Shown: positions 33,758 through 43,261 of the stretch, piece after piece
Layout of the letters: each line of letters starts with the position of its first letter
Position numbering within the stretch: position 1 is the first letter of the stretch
DNA from: Coccinella septempunctata
Taxonomy: Eukaryota > Arthropoda > Insecta > Coleoptera > Coccinellidae
Length of the DNA stretch: 64,000 nucleotides
Assembly (NCBI RefSeq): GCF_907165205.1
Contig: NC_058197.1
Location: 17,648,766 to 17,712,765, forward strand
Direction: 5' to 3'
Position numbers and translations under genes: made by a program
The notes under the pieces: model-generated
The model's database searches: none
What the model was told of the DNA's origin: nothing
The model's input: only the letters and a program-made list of their open reading frames with translations

Positions 33758-33818
33758 CCGACAACACCCGACAATATCCGACGACACCCGACAACAGCCG
33801 ACAACACCCGACAACATT

Positions 33819-35060
33819 TATTAGAACCATAACAAATTATGTAATGTATAAAAAATATTTATTTTTGAATCTTTTTGTAGGTGACTAATGGTTCGGTGAT
33901 CTTGTGCATCTTGTGAGGAGCATCCCGATAAACTTGTAGGAAGAACTTGAAGGAATGCAAACTGTAAGTTTTAACAAATTGATAGATCGCACGGTAATTT
34001 CTCCAAATTTAACTTTTTTGCGGCTTTTTCTACTTTTGATATACTCAAGAGTGATATCGGTCATCTGAGACAGATACGTAACAATACTCTCAAGTCACTT
34101 TTAGTATAACGACAGATATTTGAACAAAATATAATTTTTATTTTCAATATTAGATATTAAATGGCTGAGGATTGTCTATTGGTCCCAGGGGGCTGATATC
34201 TCATTGTGAAGCAGTCAACATGTTGATATTTTTGGATAAAATAAAAAATTCAGTTTCAGTTTATAACACTCATTAAAAAAAATTCTTTTTTTCTCAAAAT
34301 AGACATTTTGACTGCTTTACATAAGTCGCTCATTGAGCTACAAGCAACGTCATGAAATATTGTACAGGGTGTCCCAAATTCGATGCCCAATGAGGGAATC
34401 TCGGAAACTAGAGCAGCTCAGAGTAGAAGAGTTGGCACGTTTTCGAACTCTTTTTCAGAGAAACAAAAAATGGTGGGAATTCCGAAAAGTTCTCGTAACT
34501 TTTTCGCCTTCGAAGTAACAGATCAGAAACTTGAACCTTCCACAGGCACTTTTTTGCGTAGAATCCACTGATAAGCTCAAAATATTTTTTCATTTCGAAT
34601 CATTAGGCGAACTTTCGTTTTTTTTAAATGCTAACGTTTGTTGAATTTTTATTTTTGAATTGGAAAAAAAATCTTTCATCAATAGATAGTATAAAAGTGC
34701 CTGTAGAAGGTTCTTTTTTTTGATCTGTAACTTCAAAGACAAAAAATAACGAGAACTTTACGAAATCGTCAATTTTTTGCTGATAACTCAGAAACGAAGA
34801 ATCATAGAAGTCTACGGTTTTCACCATTCTTTTTTTCTCTGAAAAAGAATTCGGAAATGTGTCATTCGTTTTCTTCTAGCTTTTCATTGTTCTCGAGATC
34901 CCCTCAGTAGACAACGAATTTTGCCCAGCCTGTAAATATTCAAAATATTGCGTAGATAGTGTAAATCTTTTTAAAGTTGACAGATTTCATGAGAAACATT
35001 TTTTAAGAAATATCTGATTTTTGATCATGGAAAACACAATGACGTTGTAGCAAATGAGCG
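33819..35060 (+). repeat. Third copy of the inner-arm segment, direct relative to 25,310-27,170
   Basis: After the array, sequence like that at 25,310 restarts (ACCATAACAAATTATGTAATG, then CTTTTTGTAGGTGACTAATGG), with the later part matching 26,450-27,170. A segment of about 340-400 bp, corresponding to roughly 25,755-26,430, is missing. It includes a CAGGGTGTCCCAAATTCG element at 34,365-34,932 bounded by TA. The same segment occurs inverted in the right arm (44,060-46,050). No gene is supported. Confidence 0.75.
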
Positions 35061-35097
35061 ATTTAACTCCTTGAGTAAATTCATAAGTTGCTTTATA

Positions 35098-35966
35098 CTG
35101 GGCGTCCCAGAATTAATGGTAATAAATTTGGATATAGGTTCATGACTTCAAAATAAGACAAAAGGTTTCTGTGGAGGTATGTCCTTATGGATTTCTTAAA
35201 TTTTTTCAAAGTTGGACCAAGATGAACAAATGAAATGTTGCAGGGGTATTTTTTGAGTAGAGATGCACCAAGAACTCATTTTCTCACTTATCCTCCATAG
35301 CTAGAGGGGGGTGAAATCGACAACCCCTTTATATTTTTCACCATAACTTTTCACTTACTTCGAAATATGATCATTTAAAATCTTTATTAATAATTAGGTT
35401 TTTATCCTAGAAATGACAGTATCTACTTAAAAAAATTAAATAAGTCCTTTGCTCTATTTTTGAACAACATTAAATGATCTTCTCTTGTTGCTTAGGATCG
35501 ACATTTTGTAATTTCGAATGTCGATTACACCATCCAAGTAATATTAACGATTTAGTTGGTTGTTTATTCTGATTTGTGGAAAAACTTTTTCAATTTAGTG
35601 TGATGTTCAAAAACAGACCGAAAAATCTATTTTTTTATATTCCGCTAAAAGACAATAAAGTTTTCAGGAAAATTTCATTCCGATGTATATTTTTCGATGA
35701 GCCTCAAAAAAATATGGTGGGTTGTCGATTTTAACCCTGTTTAGCTATGGAAGATGAGTGAAAAACTGAATTCTAGGTGCATCCCTACTTGAAAAATACC
35801 ACTGCAAAATTTCAGTTGTTCATCTTGCTCCTTCTTTGAAATAATTCAATAAATCCATCAAGTCGTAATTTTTAAAGTAACGTAAATCTTCAACGGAGCG
35901 TTTCGTCTTATTTTCAGGTACTGAACCTACATCCGAACTTATACCCGTTAATCCGGAGACACTCTG
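35098..35966. mobile_element. Foldback element, CTGGGCGTCCCAGAATTA / AATCCGGAGACACTCTG ends
   Basis: The ends are imperfect inverted repeats next to TA. Inner matching blocks include GAGATGCACC and TATCCTCCATAGCTAG at the left against CTATGGAAGATGAG and AGGTGCATCC at the right. No coding capacity. It directly abuts the large palindrome starting at 35,972. Confidence 0.75.
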
Positions 35967-36920
35967 TTATACCGAGTGATTCACGAGTGGTTGGCCATAG
36001 CCAAATGGTAAATGCAGGCCTTTCAGAAAAGTTGCCTCTTTCGTACTCTAAGGCCATTATAGTTTCATTGGTACCGGGTGATTTGTGGATTTTGGCCTAA
36101 ATTTTTGATTTCCATAGCTTGAGAATGAGTGTTTCGATTTTGATGAAATTTTCTGGGCACGTACATTTCCGAGATTGTCAGAACAGTGCACAGAATATTG
36201 GGATTTATCGTTCAGATATCAAAATCTCTATTTTCTTGATCAGTTGAAAATTCTTTGATTTCATAATTACAAAAATTCAATCTTCACTTTGAAAATCACA
36301 CTCTTTTTAAATAATAATAACTTTATTCAAACCATTTACATCGTATTACAATAAATTTATATCTATAATCAGAGTAGCAAACATAAGAAATCATATTTAA
36401 TTTTAATTCTTGAGATTAAGGTCCTGTCTTCAATTATTTCAATATCACCTGATGACACTCCGGATATCAAAAGCACTCTTTTCAATCATTTTTTTTAATC
36501 CTGATTCATCAACACACACCAGCACGCCTCCTGAAAAATATATTTAAAAAATGTATTATTGAAATGTGAATTCTTTGGACATTATCAATCTTAGGCAGAA
36601 TGACATGTTATTTCCTTCTTCGAATTCAATTCACATAATAAAAATTCAAAGTGCAAAATAACAATATTTTCTGATTAATATCAATTTCTTACTACTTCAT
36701 GTTTAAAAAAAAAAACACATTCACGGAATAATAAATACTCATCCTTCATTCTGCTTAGGATTTGATAATTCCGAAGGAATTCCCAATTTTCAATAATACG
36801 AATTTCATCAAAGAAAAGAAACCACTCATTTTCAAGTTACGGAGATATCGAAAAGTCAGGTCAAAAGACCTAGATGACCTGCATTGATCACTAGTCTATG
36901 GCCAACCACCCTGTATTATA

Positions 36921-37842
36921 CAGGGTGTTTCCATAACATGGGGAATGAACTCAGGGTATTATTCTCAGAGTGATTTGGGGTCGGAAAGGTCCCCTGCTGG
37001 TCTTTGTCCGGAAATAATTTGTTTTCAAATTACAGGGCGTTAAATTTTCACACACAAATAATAAATTGCTCTTTAATTTCGTTAGAAGGGACATCTCAAA
37101 AAGGTGCTTATTTCACGTTGAATATCTCATCTTTTAGTTTAGTAGTGTTTGTACGAGCATTGTCTTTCATATTTTCAAAAGAAAATAGTACGCCAGTGAT
37201 TTTTTCCAAAGTAAAATTCATTCATTCAATTTAGAATATAAAAGGACTCTTGCATCTTTTTCTCTAAGATCTACCATGTATGGAAAAAAATTGAAAACGT
37301 TTGTCATTAAAAAAAAAAAAACTCGAGTAGAGCAATCGAATAATGAATTTCATTTCAATTGTTGAAATTTGTCGTTGATGAATATTTGTTATTTATTTGA
37401 AAAACATGTAACGCCCTGTACCTTAGAAACAAATCATTTCCGGACATACGCCTACAGGACTTTTCCTCCGTAGATAGAGGAAGGGGAAGATAACAATAAG
37501 AAAAAGTGTGTCCAACATCTATGTTTATGTTTATATTTACTGTGCGTCTACTCCATCTTTGTTTATGTTTACCACAATATTCGAATGTTCATTATCGTGT
37601 TTATGAATTTGTGTTTAGTGCATAGACTTAATGTTTTAAGTCTATGGTTTGGTGTAATAGTGCTTCGTTCGGTTTGTGACTTGTGTATCGGGAAATTTGT
37701 GGTAAACAAAAACATGTTGATGTTGGTCACAGAAAGTCCTCCTTCGTAACTGCGCAATGCGGTATCTTCTCTTCCCTCTATCTACGTCCAAATCTCTCGA
37801 AGTATACCCAGAGTTTATTTTTCATGTTTAGGAAACACCATG
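36921..37842. mobile_element. Nested foldback element (left-arm copy)
   Basis: Its ends CAGGGTGTTTCC and GGAAACACCATG are next to TA. Inner inverted blocks include TTACAGGGCGTTAAATTT against AACATGTAACGCCCTGTA. The mirror copy is 40,900-41,879. Short frames inside show no domain. Confidence 0.75.
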
Positions 37843-38465
37843 TATATTACACACGATGACTGTTGGTTAGAATATTTCAAAGAAACACTCGAGATAAACA
37901 CTTGAAATTTTATAGTTGAGCTTGAAATTCGTTCTCTTTCTCGTTTTACCGGAAATTGTATCTACTTTCGTTTGTTTAATGTAACACCCAGTTTTCTTAA
38001 TCATGAATTGCTTTAATGTTGATCTTTACATAAAAATTTCTGATTTTCTAGATTGTATTAAAAGAAGATATACCAGTGCTTCTTCTCCGTTAATTAGAAC
38101 ATATACTTCATGACTTAAAACATTGAGAAGCTTTGGTATGTCTTCAAATGAAATCTAGAGAATTCGTAAATTTCATCTCAAAATATTGGAATATTTGAGA
38201 ATTTTTATATTTTTTTAGATTTCGGACAAATATAGAATTGAATGAGTGGTCTGATTATGAATAAGAAAACTTGGTGTTACATTGAAAAAAGGTCGTGTCA
38301 TTTTTGGCGAAACCGGAGGTCGGACGAATCTGTAGTTTTTTCCAAGAATTCATCTCTCCCAACTAAGCTTAACAACTTGATTGAAGCTTAACAACTTAAT
38401 TTCAAGTGTTAATCACGATTTTTCTTTGAAATTCACGAAACGGTCTTGGTGAATCACTCTGTATA

Positions 38466-39230
38466 TACAGATCTGTCTGTCCCGTCTATGGCCGGGGCGA
38501 CGGACAAGGAGGGAATTCCGTCCCTGTCTGTCCCGTCTATGGTCGAGGCGACGGACAAGGAAGGAAACACGCATTTGTGTGCTTTCCGTCCCTGTCTGTC
38601 CCGTCTATGGCCGGGGCAACGGACAAGGAGGGAATTCCGTCCCTGTCTGTCCCGTCTATGGTCGAGGCGACGGACAAGGAGGGAAACACGCATTTGTGTG
38701 CTTTCCGTCCCTGTTCGTCCCGTCTATGACCGGGGCGACGGACAAGGAGTGAAACCACACACTTGTGTGCTTTCCGTCTTTGTTCGTCCCGTCTATGACC
38801 GGGACGACGGACAAGGAGGGAAACCACACACTTGTGTGCTTTCCGTCCCTGTTCGTCCCGTCTATGACCGGGGCGACGGACAAGGAGGGAATTCCGAATT
38901 CCGTCCCTGTTCGTCCCGTCTATGACCGGGGCGACGGACAAGGAGGGAAACACGCATTTGTGTGCTTTCCGTCCCTGTTCGTCCCGTCTATGACCGGGGC
39001 GACGGACAAGGAGGGAAACCACACACTTGTGTGCTTTCCGTCCCTGTTCGTCCCGTCTATGACCGGGACGACGGACAAGGAGGGAATTCCGAATTCCGTC
39101 CCTGTTCGTCCCGTCTATGACCGGGGCGACGGACAAGGAGGGAATTCCGAATTCCGTCCCTGTTCGTCCCGTCTATGACCGGGACGACGGACAAGGAGGG
39201 AATTCCGAATTCCGTCCCTGTTCGTCCCGG
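38466..39230 (+). repeat. Minisatellite with palindromic linkers (left copy)
   Basis: Repeats of about 49-69 bp share the core GTTCGTCCCGTCTATGACCG followed by a GGCGACGGACAAGGAGGGA block. They are joined by alternative linkers: AATTCC, AATTCCGAATTCC, AAACCACACACTTGTG plus TGCTTTCC, or AAACACGCATTTGTG plus TGCTTTCC. The linkers are themselves palindromic or nearly so. All frames are open, producing frames of up to 199 codons that are not genes. The repeat order is mirrored at 39,460-40,253. Confidence 0.92.
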
Positions 39231-39459
39231 ATCTGAACTGGGCCGAGCGGGGAACGCGGAAACGCGCCCCGGTCCGGATCCAGATCGGTCAGAGTGGGGG
39301 GAACGCGTTCACTCCTCTAACGGGAACTCCTTCGTTTCAGGTGCAGACTCCAGACGTCCGTGCAGGTTACCGATCTTCCAGTGTATCTCATGCCTCAATA
39401 AAGTGTCCTTCTGTCTTCTCTGTTTTATTTTCCTGATCACCTGAAACATATGCCTTGTC
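39231..39459. other. Unique spacer at the centre of the 6.8-kb palindrome
   Basis: This 229-bp segment is the only non-palindromic part. It is GC-rich in its first half (GGCCGAGCGGGGAACGCGG) and has TTCGTTTCAGGTGCAGAC, a splice-acceptor-like site, then AATAAAGTGTCCTTCTG, a polyadenylation-like site. No gene is recognised. It may be a captured host or transposon 3' end. Confidence 0.7.
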
Positions 39460-40253
39460 CGTCGTCCCGGTCATAGACGGGACGAACAGGGACGGAATTC
39501 GGAATTCCCTCCTTGTCCGTCGTCCCGGTCATAGACGAGACGAACAGGGACGGAATTCGGAATTCCCTCCTTGTCCGTCGTCCCGGTCATAGACGGGACG
39601 AACAGGGACGGAAAGCACACAAGTGTGTGGTTTCCCTCCTTGTCCGTCGTCCCGGTCATAGACGGGACGAACAGGGACGGAAAGCACACAAGTGTGTGGT
39701 TTCCCTCCTTGTCCGTCGTCCCGGTCATAGACGGGACGAACAGGGACGGAATTCGGAATTCCCTCCTTGTCCGTCGTCCCGGTCATAGACGGGACGAACA
39801 GGGACGGAAAGCACACAAGTGTGTGGTTTCCCTCCTTGTCCGTCGCCCCGGTCATAGACGGGACGAACAGGGACGGAAAGCACACAAGTGTGTGGTTTCC
39901 CTCCTTGTTCGTCGCCCCGACCATAGACCGGACGAACAAAGACGGAAAGCACACAAGTGTGTGGTTTCCCTCCTTGTCCGTCGCCCCGGTCATAGACGGG
40001 ACGAACAGGGACGGAAAGCACACAAATGCGTGTTTCCTTCCTTGTCCGTCGCCTCGACCATAGACGGGACAGACAGGGACGGAATTCCCTCCTTGTCCGT
40101 TGCCCCGGCCATAGACGGGACAGACAGGGACGGAAAGCACACAAATGCGTGTTTCCTTCCTTGTCCGTCGCCTCGACCATAGACTGGACAGACAGGGACG
40201 GAATTCCCTCCTTGTCCGTCGCCCCGGCCATGTACGGGACAGACAGATCTGTA
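39460..40253 (-). repeat. Minisatellite with palindromic linkers (right, inverted copy)
   Basis: This is the mirror image of 38,466-39,230, with the same core and linker types in inverse orientation. The order of linkers near the outer ends is mirrored. Copy number differs slightly, and one unit has a variant (near 39,907-39,950). Confidence 0.92.
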
Positions 40254-40899
40254 TATACAGAGTGATTCACCAAGACCGTTTCGTGAATTTCAAAGAAAAA
40301 TCGTGATAAACACTTGAAATTAAGTTGTTAAGATTTGTTGGGAGAGATGAATTCTTGGAAAAAACGAACAGATTCGCTCGACCTCCGGTTTCGCCAGAAA
40401 TGACACGACATTTTTTCAATGTAACACAAAGTTTTCTTATTCATTATCAGACCACTCATTGAATTCTACATTTGTCCGAAATCTTAGAACAATCTAAAAA
40501 TTTTCTCAAATAGGGCATTATTCCAATATTTTGAGATGAAATTTACGAATTCTCTAGACTTCATTAGAAGACATACCAAATCTTCTCAATGTTGTAAGTT
40601 ATGAAGTATATGGTTCAATCGAATTTCTAATTAACGGAGAAGAAGCACTGGTATGTCTTCTTTTAATACAATCTAGAAAATCAGTAATTTTAATGTAAAG
40701 ATCTCAAAGTTATCAACATTAAAGCAATTCAACGATCATGATTAAGAAAACTGGGTGTTACATTAAACAAACGAAAGTAGATACAATTTCCGGTGAAACG
40801 GGAAAGAGAACGAATTTAAAGCTCAACTATAAAATTTCAAGTGTTTATCTCGAGTGTTTCTTTGAAATATTCTAACCAACAGTCCTCGTGTGTAATATA

Positions 40900-41879
40900 C
40901 ATGGTGTTTCCTAAACATGAAAAATAAACTCTGGGTATACTTCGAGAGATTTGGACATAGATAGAGGGAAGAGAAGATACCGCATTGCGCAGCTACGAAG
41001 GAGATCTTTCTGTGACCAACATCAACATGTTTTTGTTTACCACAAATTACACAATTTCCAGGCATGTCGACAACGATATTCCCGATACACAAACCGAACG
41101 AAGCACTATTACACCAAACCATAGACTTAAAACATCAAGTCTATGCACCAAACACAAATTCACAAACACGATAATGAACATTCGAATATTGTGGTAAACA
41201 TAAACAAAGATGGAGTAGACGCACAGTAAATATAAACATAAACATGGAGATGTTGGACACACTTTTTCTTGTTGTTTACGTTATCTTCCCCTTCCTCTAT
41301 CTACGGATTTGGAGTAGGAAAAGTCCTGTGAGCGTATGTCCGGAAATGCTTTGTTTCTAAGATACAGGGCGTTACATGTTTCCCAAATAAATAACAAATA
41401 TCCATCGATATTTTCGAAAAGACAAATTTCAACAATTCTTGTAATTTGAGAAGCTTTTTGATACAATAAAATTCATTATTCGATTGCTCTACTCGAGTTT
41501 TTTTTTGAGTGACAAACGTTTTCAAATTTTTTCCACACATAGCACAACCTAGAGAAAAGTACACAGAGACCTTTTATATTCTGAATTAAATATGAATTCC
41601 AAGAATGAATTTTACTTTGGAAAAAATCACTGGCGTACTATTTTTTCTTTTGAAAATATGACAGTTCATGCCAGTACACACGCTACTAAATTGCTGATGA
41701 TGAGATATTTAACCTGAATGAGGTTTCCCTTCTTAAGAAATTATCGAGCAATTCATTATTTATTTGTGAAGATTTAACGCCCTGTATTTTGGAAATAAAG
41801 ACCTGCAGGACCTTTCTGTCCCCAAATCACTCTGAGAATAATACCCTGAATTTATTCCTCATGTTAAGGGAACACCTTG
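40900..41879. mobile_element. Nested foldback element (right-arm copy)
   Basis: This is the inverted counterpart of 36,921-37,842, with ends CATGGTGTTTCC and GGAACACCTTG next to TA. Confidence 0.75.
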
Positions 41880-43035
41880 TATAATGTAAGGTGGTTGGCC
41901 CTAGACTAGTGGTCAATGCAGGTCATCTAGACCTTTCAAAGTAGTTGGTCTTTTCGGCCTGACTTTTCGATATCCATAACTTGAAAATGAGTGGTTTCTT
42001 TTCTTTGATGAAATTCGTATTATTGAAAATTGGGAATTCCTTCCGATTCGGAATTATCAAATCCTAAGCAGAATGAAGGATGAGTATTTATGATTCCGTG
42101 AATGTGTTTTTTTTTACAATATGAAGAAGTAAGAAATTGATATTAATCAGAAAATATTGTTATTTTGCACTTTCAATTTTTATTATGTGAATTGAATTCG
42201 AAAGGATATTTCTCTGTCATTCTGCCTAAGATTGATGATGTCCAAAAGAATTTACAGTCCAATAATATATTTTTCAAATAAATTTTTTACGTGGCGTGCT
42301 TGAATACTTGGTGTGTTGATAAGGATGCAAAAAAAAATGATTGAAAAGAGTGCTTTGATATTGAAATAATTGAAAACAGGACCTTAATCTTGAGAATTGA
42401 GATGAAATATGATTTCTTATGTTTGTTACTCCACTGAAAAAGTGTGATTTGCAAAGTGAAGATTGAATTTGATTAAGAAAAATAGATATTTTTTTTAATT
42501 CTGAAATTAAAGAATTTCCAACTGATGCAGAAAATAGAGATTTTGATATTTTAACGATAAATCCCAATATTCTGTGCACTGTTCTGATATTCTCGGAAAT
42601 GCATGTGCCCACAAAATTTCATCAAAATCACAACACTCATTCTCAAGCTATGGAAATCAAAAATTTAAGCCGAAATCCACAAATCATCAGTATCTATGAA
42701 ACTAACGGCCTTAAGGTACGATAGAATGAAAGAGGAAACTGTTCTGAAAGGCCCAGATGACCTGCATTTACCATTTGGCTATGGCCTACCGCTCGTGAAT
42801 CACCCTGTATAACTAATACGTCAATCAACTGGTTACATTTTGAGGTTTCAGATTTCAGAACGCTCAAAGTAAAAGAAACTAGCTCCATCAACATAATAGA
42901 GTGCATCTTGTTAATCTTTGGCTGGATCAAGCGAGCTGTATGGACGCTACCGACGCCTAATGCGGCGGTGTTCAAACTGTCGATCGCGAGAGATTTTTGA
43001 GTCGATCTCATAAAAAATAAGCCGATTCTAATCTA

Positions 43036-43261
43036 CAGGGGGAGTCTTTGACTCGTACAAATATTTTAATTAAAAAATATCTGTGAAATTTTAAAATTTG
43101 GGTATTTTGGCTGTTTAGTATCATAGATTTAGCTGGTTATTATCAAGGTAATTTTGTTTCTCCTTGGGGGACCACAGAAAAAATGATATAGGAAAAAAGT
43201 GTTTCTTTTGACCTCAATAATCTACTGTAAAAATTTTTGTACGAGTCAAAGACTCACCCTG
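43036..43261. mobile_element. Foldback element remnant, CAGGGTGAGTC family
   Basis: It begins CAGGGGGAGTCTTTGACTC and ends GAGTCAAAGACTCACCCTG, with TA at both sides. The middle contains TTATTATCAAGGTAATTTTG, the sequence embedded in the decamer array. It sits in the right arm at the point matching the array edge in the left arm. Confidence 0.85.

Larger units (their letters stand above)
29263..33818. repeat. 4.5-kb array of a 10-bp repeat (CCCGACAACA), ~450 copies
   Basis: The array is built from decamers CCCGACAACA, CCCGACCATA, GCCGACAATA, CCCGACGATA, CCCGACCACA and close variants. Ordered sets form higher-order repeats; for example, a 100-bp block containing GACGATAGCCGACAATAGCC recurs at 31,548, 31,648, 31,748, 31,848 and 31,948. 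On the minus strand TGTCGGG-type decamers contain no stop in any frame, giving open frames up to 1,199 codons that are artefacts. The array is interrupted three times by a fixed ~40-bp transposon fragment. It sits where the right arm has the end of a foldback element. Confidence 0.95.
35972..42808. repeat. 6.8-kb palindrome bounded by TA
   Basis: The left arm runs from 35,972 to ~39,230 and the right arm from ~39,460 to 42,808. TA flanks both ends, which read CCGAGTGATTCACGAG and CTCGTGAATCACCCTG. Landmarks match in mirror order: GTGAATCACTCTGTATATAC at 38,449 against GTATATACAGAGTGATTCAC at 40,251; the CAGGGTGTTTCC element at 36,921-37,842 against 40,900-41,879; and TGGCCATAGCCAAATGG at 35,992 against its inverse near 42,770. 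The arms differ by scattered substitutions and small indels, so they are old or not being corrected. No protein gene is supported. Its centre (~39,345) is not that of the enclosing 37-kb structure (~35,525). Confidence 0.92.

Noticed and set aside
29102..33830. Very long minus-strand open frames, up to 1,199 codons, with Gly/Val/Arg/Cys-rich repeats
   Set aside because: They are produced by a 10-bp repeat without stops in any frame on that strand. Several frames are open at once, and there is no start, splice or domain evidence.
38446..40273. CRISPR-like pattern of repeats and alternating spacers
   Set aside because: The 'spacers' are a few recurring palindromic linkers, the repeats are mirrored around a centre, the DNA is eukaryotic and there are no cas genes. 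It is a minisatellite inside a palindrome.
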